A stretch of DNA of 64,000 nucleotides from Strigamia acuminata (GCA_949358305.1 OX442320.1:5038259-5102258), one strand, 5' to 3'; shown: positions 36,054-48,568, counted from the stretch's first letter. Notes: generated from the sequence alone by a model not told the origin. Numbers and translations are program-made.

Positions 36054-38730
36054 TCACAACTTATTTCTCAATTTCAGTTCTTCGTTCGCTGGCAAAATGT
36101 CAAAAAAAGTTTGTATCTTTTCGTCGGTCACTTGTCGCAGCGTGGCCGGATCCCAAGCGGGTTTGTTGTCCCTGTCGATCAACAGCGCCCGAACACCTTC
36201 GTAAAAGTCCTTCTCGCCGAGAACCTTCGTCACAACACGGAACTCCATTGCCAAACAATCCTGCAGAGACATGTTGGCGCCGTCCCGGATCAAGCGCAGC
36301 GTCAGTTTCAGCGACGTCGGCGACTACAAATAGACAATAAATGAAACATTTACAAGAAAAATTTAAAAATGGAATTTTTATGACAGAAATTAAAAAATTT
36401 TAATCATATAATTTCAACTTTCTATTTTTTACACAAAAAAAAATATCAAATTGGCACCGGGTTCATTTTGGGGCCCGGATCCGTTTAAGCGCCGGATGGG
36501 TGAAAAAAAATCAGCCATTTTGAAAAAAATGGTGTTTTATACAAAATCGCCATTTTTATAAAACCCGCCGGGGTTTAAATAGGCACCCGAGTGTTTATTT
36601 GAAGCAGTTTTTTTAAATTTTAATTTTGTACCATTTTGTTGAGTGTTTCTATCTGTGAGCGCGACCAGTCGGAGTTTTCATTGGCTAAGCTTGCGAGAAT
36701 TTCTTCGATGGTGTTGAATGCGAAGTGTTTTGCAATCTGATTTAAATTCGCTTTCAGACTGAATTCTTTGTCGTGGATTTTCAAAGCCTAGAAATTCAAT
36801 TAAATTATTAAAAATTTAATTTAAAATTAAATATTTTTATACTTCATTTGTATATTTATCCAAAATCTGCCGAATTCCGGTCGGATCGGTCACCGCCAAC
36901 AATTCCTGCTCTAAATTCGACATCTAAAAAATTCGAAAACATAATTACCAAAAATTTCAGAACATTACCAAAAATTTCAAAAAATCACTAAACATTTTAA
37001 AAAAATACACACAAATTTCAAAAAACTACCAAAAATTTCAAAAAATTACCAAAAATCTCAAAAAATTACCAAAAATCTCAAAAAATTACCAAAAATCTCA
37101 AAAAATTACCAAAAAGTATAGAAAAAAAACCAATTTTTTTTTAAAAAAAATACCAAAGAGAGTTAAAAATTCAATTACTTTCTTGAAATCACAAAAATGT
37201 GTGGCAATCCCGCCCTTCCACACGTCCAAACCGGTTAATCGATAACCGGTGAGTCCGTAAAACGTACCGAGTTCATTCGGCAAGCGTGGTAGGACGTAGG
37301 ACCCGCCGACGTCGGGAAATAAACCTAAAATTATTGTCAATCCAATCAATAAATTTTAAAAAAAATTAAATTAGATTTCTTTTCACCTATGGCAGTTTCG
37401 GGCATTGCAAAAACACTTTTTTCCGTCGCCACGCGATATTTGCCGTGAACCGAGAGACCCACACCCTAGAAAACGACATTTACATCAAAATTGTAAATTC
37501 TTTTTCTTTTGGTGTTGCTTACACCGCCCATTGTTATGCCGTGAATTAAAGCGATGTATGGGATTTTGAATGTTCCTATTAAATTATTGATGAGATATTC
37601 GGTCTTGAAAAAGTCAACTGCTGATGGATCTTTGTTTTTACCGGCTTCGGTAACGGCTGAAATAAATAAAATGTATGTTTAATTGTTGTTGGAAATAAAG
37701 TTGAAGATTGTTAGATGGCTGCCAAGTGTTCGGTATTTCAATTATGAATTTCTGATGTTATCAGCTCGGAGGATTGAATTGATGTTAACAAAAGGAGTGT
37801 TCGAGAAAAATTGGAATTTTTGGGTAAAAATTGAATTTTTTTGTGTAAAAATTAAATTTTTTTGTGTAAAAATTGAATTTTTTTGTGTAAAAATTGAATT
37901 TTTTTGTGTAAAAATTGAATTTTTTTGTGAAAAAATTGGATATTTTTCGGTAAAAATTGAATGTTTTTGTGTAAAAATTGAATATTTATGTAAAAATGAC
38001 CAAATTTGGTTTCAAATTGAATAATTCGTAACAAAAAATCCAATTTTTTACAGCACAAACGCAATTTTTCACAGCAAAAACCCAATTTCAATAGTAAAAA
38101 TCCAGATTATCACAGTACAAATTCAATTTTTCATAACAAAAATCCAATTTTTCATAACAAAAATCCAATTTTTCATAACAAAAATCCAATTTTTCATTAC
38201 AAAAATCCAATTTTCACACAAATCCAATTTTTCATCATTAAAAAATCCATTATTTCATCAACAACTTGAATTCATCAAACACTTGAACCCCGACAAGCCA
38301 AACCTTCTCTACTACGTATGTACCTCTTATATCTCCACCCGCACAAAACGCCTTCTCACCACTTCCTTTAATAACAACAAACGACAATTCCGACTCCCAT
38401 TTCTACACGATTCAACAATCAAATCACACACTTCCACCAACAACACACAAATCCCTCATATACTTTCAACTGCGGATAGATTTTCTTCGCCATCGATAAA
38501 TTCAACGCATTCAGCGCTTTCGGTCGATTTAACGTGATAATTCCTGCTTTTCCCTTCCTCTCAAAAAGCACATCGTCGCTCGCAGTCGCCATCTGTAAAA
38601 AACAACAACAAAAATGAATTTTTAAATTTATTTCATTCAATTTATTTAATTTTACCGTTTTAAGCAGATGTGCTGCTTTGAAGAAACTACGTGTTGCTAG
38701 AACTCTGCTATTGGTGCAGATTGTTATCAT
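36054..38730 (-). CDS. HIBCH: 3-hydroxyisobutyryl-CoA hydrolase, tandem copy 3 (HIBCH-3), intact
   Basis: Mitochondrial valine-pathway thioesterase of the crotonase superfamily. Minus-strand exons: 38656-38730, 38464-38592, 38324-38402, 37523-37656, 37387-37465, 37179-37324, 36843-36923, 36632-36787, 36054-36323; 1149 nt, 382 residues. All junctions are GT-AG and in frame. Residues 1-25 have Arg, Lys, Ser and Thr but no acid, as in a mitochondrial transit peptide, and end at an intron just before an internal Met. Motifs: FCAGGD (87-92), GITMGGGVG, Glu162 in MPE and Asp170 in FPDVGG, eight residues apart as in the family. The sequence follows the family consensus more closely than HIBCH-1. A TTG lies in frame before the chosen ATG, but ATG at 38730 is the natural start. 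It is probably the working gene of the tandem pair. Confidence 0.9.
36945..37115. repeat. 20-bp minisatellite in a HIBCH-3 intron
   Basis: TTACCAAAAATCTCAAAAAA-type units; counterpart of 31380-31535. Confidence 0.88.
37795..38245. repeat. Two 20-21-bp minisatellites in a HIBCH-3 intron
   Basis: 37800-38000 (TGTAAAAATTGAATTTTTT units) and 38100-38240 (CATAACAAAAATCCAATTTT units). Both also occur in HIBCH-2, with more units there. Confidence 0.88.
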
Positions 38731-39869
38731 TTTGACGTTGAAATGCAAGTAATTGATTCATGAAAAATCTTAACTCGTTTCTCAAAATCCAAACATCAAT
38801 TCGTCCAATTTCCGACAGATGGCGTGGGGTAAATAAACGCTAGAAACAGACCAAAACACGATGTTACAGAATGAATTAAATTTTATATTTATTGTTAAAC
38901 TAAAGAAAATCCAAAATCAAATCGAAATTTAAATAAATCTTTAATTGTTATTATTTATTTCAATATTTTGTGTTTATTTTAACTATAAACATAACTCTGT
39001 TGTTAGCAATCTCATTAAAGCGACACCTGTTGACAACTCTTAACACTAATCACATAACAATTGATTTTGGGCTTAAAATCTCTAGTAAACACAAATTTCC
39101 AAGAACAAGTTTTGGTCAAACATCAAAATTTCAATGTTGAAACCTCATTTATTTTGAATAAAAAATCATGCATCTAAACAGACAAACAGAAGATGAATCA
39201 CTGCTGCAGCAGGGCTGCAAAAGCATAAAACAACAAGTAAATCAAATAAATACAAAATAAAATACAAAACAATTCTTTTATGGTCAAATCATTCCAGATT
39301 ATCTCCTTTTGGTTCAGAGTTTGGCAATGCTATTGGGGTCTAGATCAAGACTCAAGTAACATAATTTGTTCCATAATTCTAATATTCCAATATTTTAAAG
39401 TCATATTCTCTAATAATTGTTTATTATAATTTCAGGTGCACAGTGCCCACACTTGATACAGATTTTCAAGGTATTGAATTATATTTATTGTTATATATTT
39501 GTTTAATATTTATTGTGTATGCAGGCACATCTGGAGAGACAGAACACGCATTTTCAGCACGTCTATAATGTGGCCAATCTAATTTCAAGTAAAAGTATAT
39601 TGTTTTAATTTATTTTTGTTTTTTAGGCAATTTACCACAGAAGTTAAATAAGTAAATTTGCAACTAAAGTTTGGTTGTTTCCCACAAGGTGGCGTTGACA
39701 CAGATTTATTCTAATTTTAATTAGTCCTTCGGTTAGCCGAGTGTAAAATGTTTTGTAATTGTTCTCAGAAAATGCAATAAAATGGAATAAATATGTGATA
39801 AATAACAATTTTATATTCATTTTTTTTAAAAATACCTCAAATTGTAGTTTCGTAAAATCGTCAAAAGTC
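38731..39869. other. Intergenic between HIBCH-3 and the hAT-like element
   Basis: AT-rich. About 39195-39320 (GCTGCAG... to AAATCATTCCAGATTA) resembles 35165-35270, suggesting a further border of the duplicated block. No gene. Confidence 0.5.
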
Positions 39870-40613
39870 CGAGGGGGGCGACATTCGACCGAATCTCTGA
39901 CAATGGCTTCCGAATCCCGCCCGAATCTTTCCGAATCCCACCCGAATCTTTCCGAATCCCACCCGAATCTTTCCGAATCCCACCCGAATCTTTCCGAATC
40001 CCACCGAATCTTCGAATCTCGAATCTTTAAGTTGTATACAAATCGAGAAAAATAAAAACAAAATTTATGATTAAAAAATGAGAAACTTCCTTGAAATTGT
40101 CCTTGAAATTGTCCGTAAAATCATCATCGGAAGAAATTATACCTGCGCACCTCGCTGCGCGGTATCTGCGCATGCGCATTTACGATTTAGCGCGAACTTC
40201 AAATTAATCCCGGAATCGAGCCCGGAATTCATCATTGTTCGCAATTGTGATTGCATTTGATTGCGTGCTATTTTACCTCGTATTTTACCACATTTCACTA
40301 AGAGTTAAAATTAAAATTAAAAAACATTCCCACTTCACTAAATTTATTTGAAAAAAATCATATGAATCTTTCTGAATCCCATCCGAATCCCGCCGAATCC
40401 CACCGAATCCCGCCGAATCCCACCGAATCCCATCCGAATCTCCCCGAATCTCATTCGAATCCCCCCCGAATCCCCCGAATCTATCCGAATCCCCCCGAAT
40501 CCCAGCCGAATCCCCCGAATCTTTCCGAATCTTTCCGAATCCCATCCGAATCTTTCGAATCCCAAAGAAGATTCGAATCTCTGACAAGCAGATTCTGATT
40601 GTCGCACCCCTCG
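39870..40613. mobile_element. hAT-like element carrying GAATCCC minisatellites, 8-bp target duplication
   Basis: Flanked by perfect 8-bp direct repeats CAAAAGTC (39862-39869 and 40614-40621), the hAT hallmark. Ends are CGAGGGG and CCCCTCG. Inside are two arrays, a 20-bp GAATCTTTCCGAATCCCACC array (39905-40010) and a second at 40365-40560. No transposase. The minisatellite frames are open on both strands but are not genes. Related copies: 6028-6285 and 57859-58867. Confidence 0.8.
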
Positions 40614-40970
40614 CAAAAGTCTCACAAAAGTCTAACAAAAGACGGATACCACCTGCATCGGTCTGCATTTAGTCTTTAAAAACCGTCAACTTATAAAAAT
40701 TAAAGCAAAGTAATCAATCTAAAAACAAAAAAAAACCTAAAACGAAATAAAATAATGTAAAAAAAAAAAAAATCAAATTTTCATATTTTCAAATAAATAA
40801 ATCAAATAAATAAATAAACGTTACGTAGCGCACGATTCTTCCATAACAATCGGTTTTGGTCAAACCTAATTCAAAATTCCATCCATGTCAAACTCCTAAT
40901 TCGCTTTCAAGACAAAATTCGTGTGTTGACAACATCCCTGCAATTAAATCAATTCCTCTCGGATTAAAGT

Positions 40971-43900
40971 ATGAAGCATATTCAATTAAACGAAGAAAAA
41001 ACGTCGCCTTTTGAAACAATCCTACAGTTCGGCTGCGGACCCCATTTTGTTTTCAACAGAAGAGATGCTTTTGAATTAATGATCAAGGAACAAGTGAAAT
41101 TTATCATAGAATTGAGTTTGCAGAGTGGAAATTAATTGTTTTATTTATTGCAGGGAATTATATTTTGGTTCAGATTCTGGCTGTGCTTCTGTGGTCAACC
41201 GGTTAACAATAACAACAAAGAGGTTGTGTTGGTGAAACACTTACCATGTTTACATGTACAGTTATCCAGATGATGAGAATGTGGATTTTACATGATTTCC
41301 GGAGTCGGAATTTGGTGAAATAGATCGACAATCATTTTGTTGTTCCAGATAATCAAAATGGGTTATGGGTAATTCTCATAAAGTCGGGATTTTAAGTTTT
41401 CTGGAAAACTGAGTTCATGTAGGCATGGTGGATGTTTGGGAGTTGTTTTCTTTTTTATTTGGGGTTGAATTTTGGTGTTTTGATGTGTCTAGGTGCAAAC
41501 TTTAAAGAATTTGAGAACAACGGTTCTTATGAGCATCCACAACCAGTTGCTTCAAGGTATAGTTGAAGGGTTTTTGGTTAATTTGGGAATTGGTGTTCAA
41601 TGAATTCAAATGTTTGATTTATTTCGAGAAATTTGAAAAGTTTGAGATAAATTTTGACAAATTTAAACAAATTTGGACAAATTTAAACAAATTTGGACAA
41701 ATTTAAACAAATTTGGACAAATTTAAACAAATTTGGACAAATTTAAACAAATTTGGACAAATTTAAACAAATTTGGACAAATTTAAACAAATTTGGACAA
41801 ATTTAAACAAATTTGGACAAATTTAAACAAATTTGGACAAATTTAAACAAATTTGGACAAATTTAAACAAATTTGGACAAATTTAAACAAATTTGGACAA
41901 ATTTAAACAAATTTGGATAAATTGCAACAAATTTGGATAAATTTCAACAAATTTCGACAAATTTCGACAAATTTCGACAAATTTCAACAAATTTCGACAA
42001 ATTTCAACAAATTTCGACAAATTTCAACAAATCTCAACAAATCTCAACAAATTTCAACAAATTTCAACAAATAATCGAAAAATATCCATAAATTTTGCCA
42101 AAATTTTCAAAATCGATTCACAATTCAGTTAATCTTTTCTATTTCCATCCGGTGTCACATCAGGATCCGTTGAAGAGGCAACACATTACTGTCTATACAA
42201 AGCCGTTATGCGTTTGGTGATTCCTGCAAGTAAGCACAAAACACAATTCAAACTCCCCAAAAATTTATTCCACATTTTTCTTTGCTAGATGAAGCACAGC
42301 AAAGAGATGCAAACTCACCCATGACAAAAAAAGAATTCGAAAATCTAGTAAAAAAAAAAAAAAATCCAATAATTGTGTAAAAATACAATAACTACCGCGA
42401 CATCAATATATCGTGACTCCGAAAACTGCGACTACGTATATCTTGGGTATTACTATTTCTTTTTTCTAAAAAGGGGGGCTACATCCCCCCTTGACCCTCC
42501 GCGGACCTAACCTAACATTGATGTCGCGGTACATAGATGTCGTGGTAAATTGATGTCGCATTTTGATCTAATTTAGTTCAATAAATCATCCATAAATGGC
42601 GTTTAGCCACTGTGACATCATGGGCCCTATATCACATTTAATACACTTTCGTCTATAGGTTCAAGAATGTTCAGACATGGCATTCGGTGCGGCTCTGTGC
42701 GAAGTCTTCTACAAATGGTTATTCGCCAAAGAAGAAGCGAAGTCCCAATCGGAGAATTACTGGACCATTCCCCAAAAATACTTAAACGAAAACTTCGAGC
42801 CAGGAGTGCTGGATATCTTTTTAGTGAACAAATGGGGCGAAAGTCTCGTGACTCTGCTCGGAATAAGCCTAAGCCAGATCCCCAATTGGCTGGTGAACCT
42901 CACGTCCAGTCCTCTGCCATTCAACATGGTCCACGACAACTCCTTCAAGCACGCGAGAGGGATATTCCTGCAGAAGATGGGCAAGACGTTGACTTACCGC
43001 AGAAATTCTTGGCGAAAGAAAATCGAATACACCGACGAAGTGCTCAAGCTGGGCGACATTTTCGTCAATCTGGAGAAAGAGGACAAGGCCCAAAGAATGG
43101 AAAATTGCAGAGTCGTTGACTCCGAATGCTCCTTCAGAGACCATTCGCGCTTCAAATGTTCTTTCTGCGAAAAGCCGTCGTCTGTTATCACGAAAAACAT
43201 ATGCCAGCAGTAAGCGTACGATAAACCTAAGTCCACACAAGCGATGTAGGGATAGGTTCATTTAAACCAGGGCTTTTTAATGTTTTTCCACCCGCGATGC
43301 ACAGATGTACAGTCGAGCCTCGTTATAACAAATCGCAAGGGATCCGAAAATTCAATTCGTTATAACAAAGTTTGTTTTTTAAAATTTTTTAACATGGTGT
43401 TTTTTGGTCAACCAACCAAGCCGTTTTTAAGTATTCGTTATGACGAAAAAAATTTGTTATATTGCAGTTCGTTATAATGAAAAATTCGTTATATCGCGGT
43501 TCGTTATATCGCGGTTCGTTATATCGCGGTTCGTTATAATGAAAAATTTGTGATATCGCAGTTCGTTATAATGAAAAATTCGTAATATCGCGGTTCGTTT
43601 TCTGAAAAATTCGTTATATCGCGGTTTGTTATAATGAAAAATTCGTTATATAGCGGTTCGTTATACGAAAAATTTGTTATATCGTGGTTTGTTATAATGA
43701 AAAATTCGTTATATCGCAGTTCGTTATAAGAAAAATTCGTTATAATGAAAAATGAAAAATTCGTAATAACAAAAAATTCGTTATAATGAAAAATGAAAAA
43801 TTCGTTATAATGAAAAATTCGTTATAATTTAAAATAAAAAATTCGTTATAATAAAAAATGAAAAATTCGTTATAATGAAAAATGAAAAATTCGTTATAAT

Positions 43901-44988
43901 GAAAAATGAAAAATTCGTTATAATGAAAAATGAAAAATTCGTTTTATGAAAAATGAAAAATTCGTAATAACGAAAAATTCGTTATATTGCGGTTCGTTAT
44001 AATGAAAAATGAAAAATTTGTTATAACGAAAAATTTGTTATATCGCGGTTCGTTAATGAAAAATTCGTTATACAGTCAAAACTCTTTATAACGAATCGCG
44101 ATATAACGAATTATCGATATAACAAATACCTAAAAATGGCTGGTTTGGTTGGCTGACCATAGAACACCATGTTAAAAAATTTCGTTATAACGAATCGATT
44201 TTTCGGTCCCTTGCGATTCGTTATAAAGAGTTTCGACTGTATCGCAGTTCGTTATAATTAAAAATTCGTTATATTGCAGTTTGTTATAATGAAAAATTCG
44301 TTATATCGTGGTTCGTTATAATAAAAAATTGGTTATATTGTGGTTCGTTATAACGAAAAATTAGTTATATCACGGCTCGTTATAACGAAAAATTCGTTAT
44401 AACATAAAATTCGTAATATAACAGTTTGTTATAATGAAAAAATCGTTCTTTCGCGGTCCGTTTCTAACGAAAAATTCGTTATATCGCGGTTCGTTATAAC
44501 GAGGTTTGACTATCTCTCAATCCATCAATCCGATTTCTCTGATATTTGGTTTGGCGGTTGCCAACATGGTTTCCTGAGAGTTTGGAAGCTTTTAGACACC
44601 GAGTACTTGCGGCTTCCAGTTAATCCTCTCTCGTGTCTTCATCCGGCTTGTAAAACTTGTAAAACTTGTAAACCTTGTAAACCTTGTAAAACTTTTGGGG
44701 GTCATCCCTGCTATTTATTGTGTGAAAATTAATTTTGAATGTATTTTTTTTTCTAGTTGTGAAGCTGCTAAGTGGCATGATCCAAGATATTACTGCTCAA
44801 ATACTTGCCGATGTAATATGTTTATTATCAGATGTATTTGCTTATTTAATGCAATATTTAATAATATTTGTATTTTAGTGGAGCACTTGTTTCTGGTGCA
44901 TCACAGAGAGCATTATGGTCTGAACCTGCCTGAAGTTGTGCTGAAGACTTTTCAGAAAATTTCATTCCAAGCACCAAATATAATATAA
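40971..44988 (+). CDS. MYND-like zinc-finger protein, tandem family member 1
   Basis: Exons: 40971-41093, 41154-41222, 41493-41556, 42164-42229, 42289-42347, 42659-43209, 44757-44812, 44879-44988; 1098 nt, 365 residues. I do not recognise the N-terminal 280 residues: GCGPHFVFNR (21-30), FWFRFWLCFC (45-54), then a block from C131 to C141 (CSDMAFGAALC) and YLNENFEPGVLDIFLVNKW (168-186), all conserved in the paralogues. The C-terminus is a MYND-like finger: C294-x2-C297, C309-x2-C312, C324-x3-C328, H337-x3-H341. MYND domains usually bind proline-rich partners, so a protein-binding adaptor role is a guess. The 551-nt exon fuses two exons that are separate in members 3 and 4, so an intron was lost. 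No signal peptide is evident. Introns hold a 20-bp minisatellite, a small MITE and a GTTATAACGAA array. Confidence 0.82.
41640..42075. repeat. 20-bp minisatellite (ACAAATTTAAACAAATTTGG) in family member 1 intron
   Basis: About 20 units, nearly perfect in 41665-41925. The unit is two related 10-bp halves. It lies in the intron between exons 3 and 4. Confidence 0.93.
42393..42532. mobile_element. Small MITE in family member 1 intron
   Basis: Ends TACCGCGACATCAAT and ATTGATGTCGCGGTA, inverted and starting at TA. It lies in the intron between exons 5 and 6. Non-coding. Confidence 0.6.
43310..44515. repeat. Palindromic GTTATAACGAA array with pogo-like ends, family member 1 intron
   Basis: Starts ACAGTCGAGCCTCGTTATAAC and ends GTTCGTTATAACGAGG. 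Between are about 60 degenerate units of AAAAATTCGTTATAA or ATCGCGGTTCGTTATAA. A complete small element with inverted ends (TACAGTCAAAACTCTTTATA and complement) sits inside at about 44071-44240. The ends and TA flanks suggest pogo/Tigger-like MITEs expanded into a satellite. Confidence 0.75.
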
Positions 44989-45035
44989 ATATGTGTCTGT
45001 ATAAAAATTGTAAATAACAATGATGTTGAATGTAA

Positions 45036-45041
45036 AATAAA
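45036..45041 (+). terminator. Polyadenylation signal, family member 1
   Basis: AATAAA 48 bp after the stop and 184 bp before the next gene's ATG. Confidence 0.65.
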
Positions 45042-45224
45042 AATTGTAAAAGTTTGAACTTTTTGTTTTCTTCACTATTGTTTACAAATTTCACCACCAG
45101 GATCATTTTAAAACACCTGAAAAAGGTTGCTCTCTGAAAAACATGAAATATTGTCCACAAAAGCTTATTTTACAACTCTCATTGCAGAAAAAATCCAAAA
45201 TTCCAAATTTTAAGTTCACAAAAC

Positions 45225-48200
45225 ATGAGATACATTAAACTAAAAGAAAGATGCATATCACCATACGTTAAACTCGTAAATAAAGGATGTGGGCCTAACT
45301 TTGTCTTCAACAGAATACCTGAATTTGAAGACATGATGAGAACTCAAGTAAGCAAATCAATTTATTTTCCACCTGTAATTCAACAAAGCACATCAGGGTT
45401 TCAGGTTTTGGTTCCAATTTTGGCTGATGTTTTGTAATAAATCTGAAAGTGATGAAATAGCAAGGGTAAGGAAACTGTTATTTTTTCCAATTGCATATTT
45501 CTTAATATCTTTTATTGTGTAGCTGGACAATGAATGGCTGGAAGCAAAAGCTTGGGCAAACATCAAGATACATGAAGCATTTTTACAAGGTTTTTTAATT
45601 TTGTTTTCTTTGGATTATTTTTAGAAAATTTAAAAATTTATTGATTTTTTTTAAAAATTTCTTTAGGTTCAGTCAATGAATCAATAAATTATTGCTTAAA
45701 TAAAGCAATCAAGAGTCTGTATAAACGTATGTGTAGAAATTTAAGCGTTAACGAATGAAGTGTCAAACCTGCACTGACCACAAGATCTAATCTAAGCAGG
45801 GTGACTTTTGAGTACAACCAAACATCGTTATAACTAACTATGATATAACGAATTTTTCGTTATAACGAACTATGATATAACGAATTTTTCGTTATAACAA
45901 ACTACGATATAACGAATTTTTCGTTATAACAAACTTTGTTTAACTAATTTTTCGTTATAACGAACTATGATATAACGAATTTTTCGTTATAACGAACTAT
46001 GATATAACGAATTTTTCGTTATAACAAACTACGATATAACGAATTTTTCGTTATAACAAACTTTGTTTAACTAATTTTTCGTTATAACGAACTATGATAT
46101 AACGAATTTTTCGTTATAACGAACTATGATATAACGAATTTTTCGTTATAACAAACTACGATATAACGAATTTTTCGTTATAACAAACTTTGTTTAACTA
46201 ATTTTTCGTTATAACGAACTATGATATAACGAATTTTTCGTTTGAACGAACTCTGATATCACGAATTTTTCGTTATAACTTATAACAACCCGCAGCATAA
46301 CGAATTTTTCGTTATAACTTATAACAACCCGCGGCATAACGAATTTTTCGTTATAACTTATAACAACCCGCGGCATAACGAATTTTTCATTATAACGAAT
46401 TATTCGTTATAACGAATGATAAGGAATGGCTGTGTTAAAATTTTTTGATATAACAAACTTTCGTTATAACAAATAAATTTCTTGCCCAATGTGTGTCAGA
46501 TGTGTTTGTCGCTTCGTTGGTCCACAGTTTAACATCCATCGAACTATTGAAAATTGAATTTTGAATTCCTTTAAGCAGAATCACTTGAAGATTACCAGTG
46601 GAAATTTTCTTCACCGAGAGACCATTTCATCTACTTGGTAGTAGGATACCGTATAACTTTTAATTGTCCAATTTGTTCAAACTTTTAATTTAGTTGAAGG
46701 AATGTGCAACCATGGCCTTTGGAGCTTCTCTTTGTGTGGTCTTCTATTATTGGTTGGAAGCTAAGGAGATCGAAAAAGGCAACACCGAGTATTACGAGGT
46801 GCCCGAACGTTACCTCAACCCAAACTTCAAACCAGGGATTTTAGAAAACTTCATAATCAACTATTGGAAAGGACATGCAGTGAATCTGCTTGGATTTCAG
46901 AGATCCTTTATGCCCACTTGGCTCCGTCAAACGTTGGCTTCAACGCCAGAAATCACATACATCAAGCATGCGCTCAAAACCGAATCGACCTTGTATAACA
47001 AAACAAACATAAAAGTCATGGAAATCCGAAAGAACGACTGGCGGATAAGGATTAAAAAGAGAGATGAAAGTTTGCTGTCAGATTACCTACTACCGAGTGT
47101 GCAAACAGTACGTCGGTAATGTTGATGCATCTAGAACAGGGTTTCCCAAACGGTGGGGCGCGAGCTGATTATTGGGGGGGGGGGGGCGCACCCATCATAC
47201 ACGCCTAAATAAAACAAGCTTATTTTGCAAACTTTTGTAAATTTTTAAGCAAAATTATATAAAATTGTATAAAAAATTATACAAAGTTTTATGCAAAATT
47301 ATATAAAAATTTCTTTTTTTCTTTTTAGTAGTATATTTTTTAAAAATTGAATGCACTCCCAGGAGAAAAAGGTTCTGCAGAATTCTGCATGCTCTGCAGA
47401 AAAATTTTCTGCAGAAAAATTACAAAATTCTGCAGAATGCTGCAGAAAAATGTTAACCTTTTCTGCAATATATTTTTGGCTGGCAAATTTTCTGCAGAAT
47501 TCTGCAGATTTTTTTTACCTGGGCTGGTAGATGAAGTGGGGCGCAGAAGATCGCCTTGCTTAAAAAGTGGGGCGCGATGATAAAAAGTTTGGGAACCCCT
47601 GATCTAGAAAATGCATAAACTCTGGCTCATCGTAAGAGTGTATCTTCTTCCTATCGGCCGAGCCATTTCACTGGTGTAGGTATACATGAAAGTAGGCCAA
47701 AATACCAGAAACACAATAGATGTACAGACATCGATTGCCTAGGTAACTGGCAAAATTCAAAATGATGTGCTTTCCAGGCAAAGCAATCAATAAACTAAAC
47801 AGACATGTGTAGTGTTGCACCAAACATTCGGTTTATATTCGGTTATTCAGCCTATTCAGCCTAAAAACCGAATATTATGTATTCGGCCGAATACATAATA
47901 ATGATAAAATTAGAATTATTTGAATTTTGTAGTGCAACAACTTCACATTTATAGGTCAAAATTGTATTTTTTATACAAAATTATTTAATTTTCACTATTA
48001 AATTGCAATTATTACCTAAAAAACACAAATTTTACAATAAAAATTCAATATTTATTTTAAAAATGATATTTTTAAAGCAATAATTGCATTTTTCCTGTAA
48101 AAATTGCTTTTCAGAGGCAAAAATTGCACTTTTTAGGCAAAAACCGCACTATTGAGGAAAAATTCACAATATTTAGGCAAAAACTGCATTTTTACTAAAT

Positions 48201-48568
48201 CATATCTTAATTTAATTAAGGTAAAGTCCGAAGATCTTATGTGTACTGTGGAAGGTGTGGTTGTGTAACCAACCACCATCTTTGGACTTGTGTGGAACAA
48301 GTGCTAGAAGCAAATTGAAAACAAAACACACATCTCTCGTGAATCTGTAAAAAGTTGTATTGTGTTTGGCAATTCCTGCAAAGGTAATTCCTCAAAATTA
48401 AATTTATTGACCATTGAAATATTTTGCTGTGTTTGTAAATTTACTTAATGCAATTTTTTTTTATTAGAATTCAATGGGCCATTTGTTTTTGGTCATCTCC
48501 ACCTTCCAGAAGTTGTGCTAAAGACTTTTCAAAAAACAATTTCATTTCAAGCACCACATGTAATATAA
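45225..48568 (+). CDS. Tandem family member 2, finger apparently lost
   Basis: Six exons are clear and in frame: 45225-45347, 45397-45465, 45523-45589, 45667-45726, 46579-46637, 46694-47107 (264 codons). They carry GCGPNFVFNR, FWFQFWLMFC, the C-to-C block CATMAFGASLC and PGILENF as in the paralogues. The first finger exon (C-x2-C) is not found in 47108-48467, which instead contains a hAT MITE and a TIR-element copy. A Y-x-Y-C-G-R-C stretch near 48253-48270 may be a decayed second finger exon. 48468-48568 clearly matches the last exon of member 1 (LPEVVLKTFQK) but lacks the H-x3-H pair. Without splicing to it, the frame would read three residues past 47107 and stop at 47119. So this may be a fingerless protein or a pseudogene. 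Confidence 0.6.
45825..46480. repeat. GTTATAACGAA array in family member 2 intron
   Basis: Units such as TATGATATAACGAATTTTTC in a higher-order pattern that repeats about every 120 bp (45835, 45955 and 46080 blocks are nearly identical). It lies in the intron between exons 4 and 5. Confidence 0.85.
47137..47601. mobile_element. hAT-type MITE with perfect 8-bp target duplication
   Basis: Flanked by ATCTAGAA on both sides (47129-47136 and 47602-47609). Ends are CAGGGTTTCCCAAAC and GTTTGGGAACCCCTG. It contains the nested CTGCAG element at 47358-47523. No transposase. Inserted about 30 bp after the last certain exon of family member 2. Confidence 0.85.
47358..47523. mobile_element. CTGCAG-rich foldback element, copy A (nested, inverted)
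   Basis: CCCAGGAGAAAAAGGTTCTG at left and TTTTTTACCTGGG at right. The interior repeats TTCTGCAGAATTCTGCAGAA. Reversed relative to copies B and C, and inside the hAT MITE. Confidence 0.75.
47640..47830. mobile_element. Partial copy of the CACTGGTGTAG element
   Basis: CCGAGCCATTTCACTGGTGT core and AAGCAATCAATAAAC tail shared with 51766-52171 and 60509-60929. Confidence 0.5.

Noticed and set aside
29990-42075. Regular repeats considered as CRISPR-like arrays
   Set aside because: There are no unique spacers between units; they are contiguous minisatellites in a eukaryotic genome.
42667-43261. Long frames overlapping the large exon of family member 1 in other phases and on the opposite strand
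   Set aside because: Shadows of the real exon; only the frame with conserved paralogue motifs and splice sites is kept.
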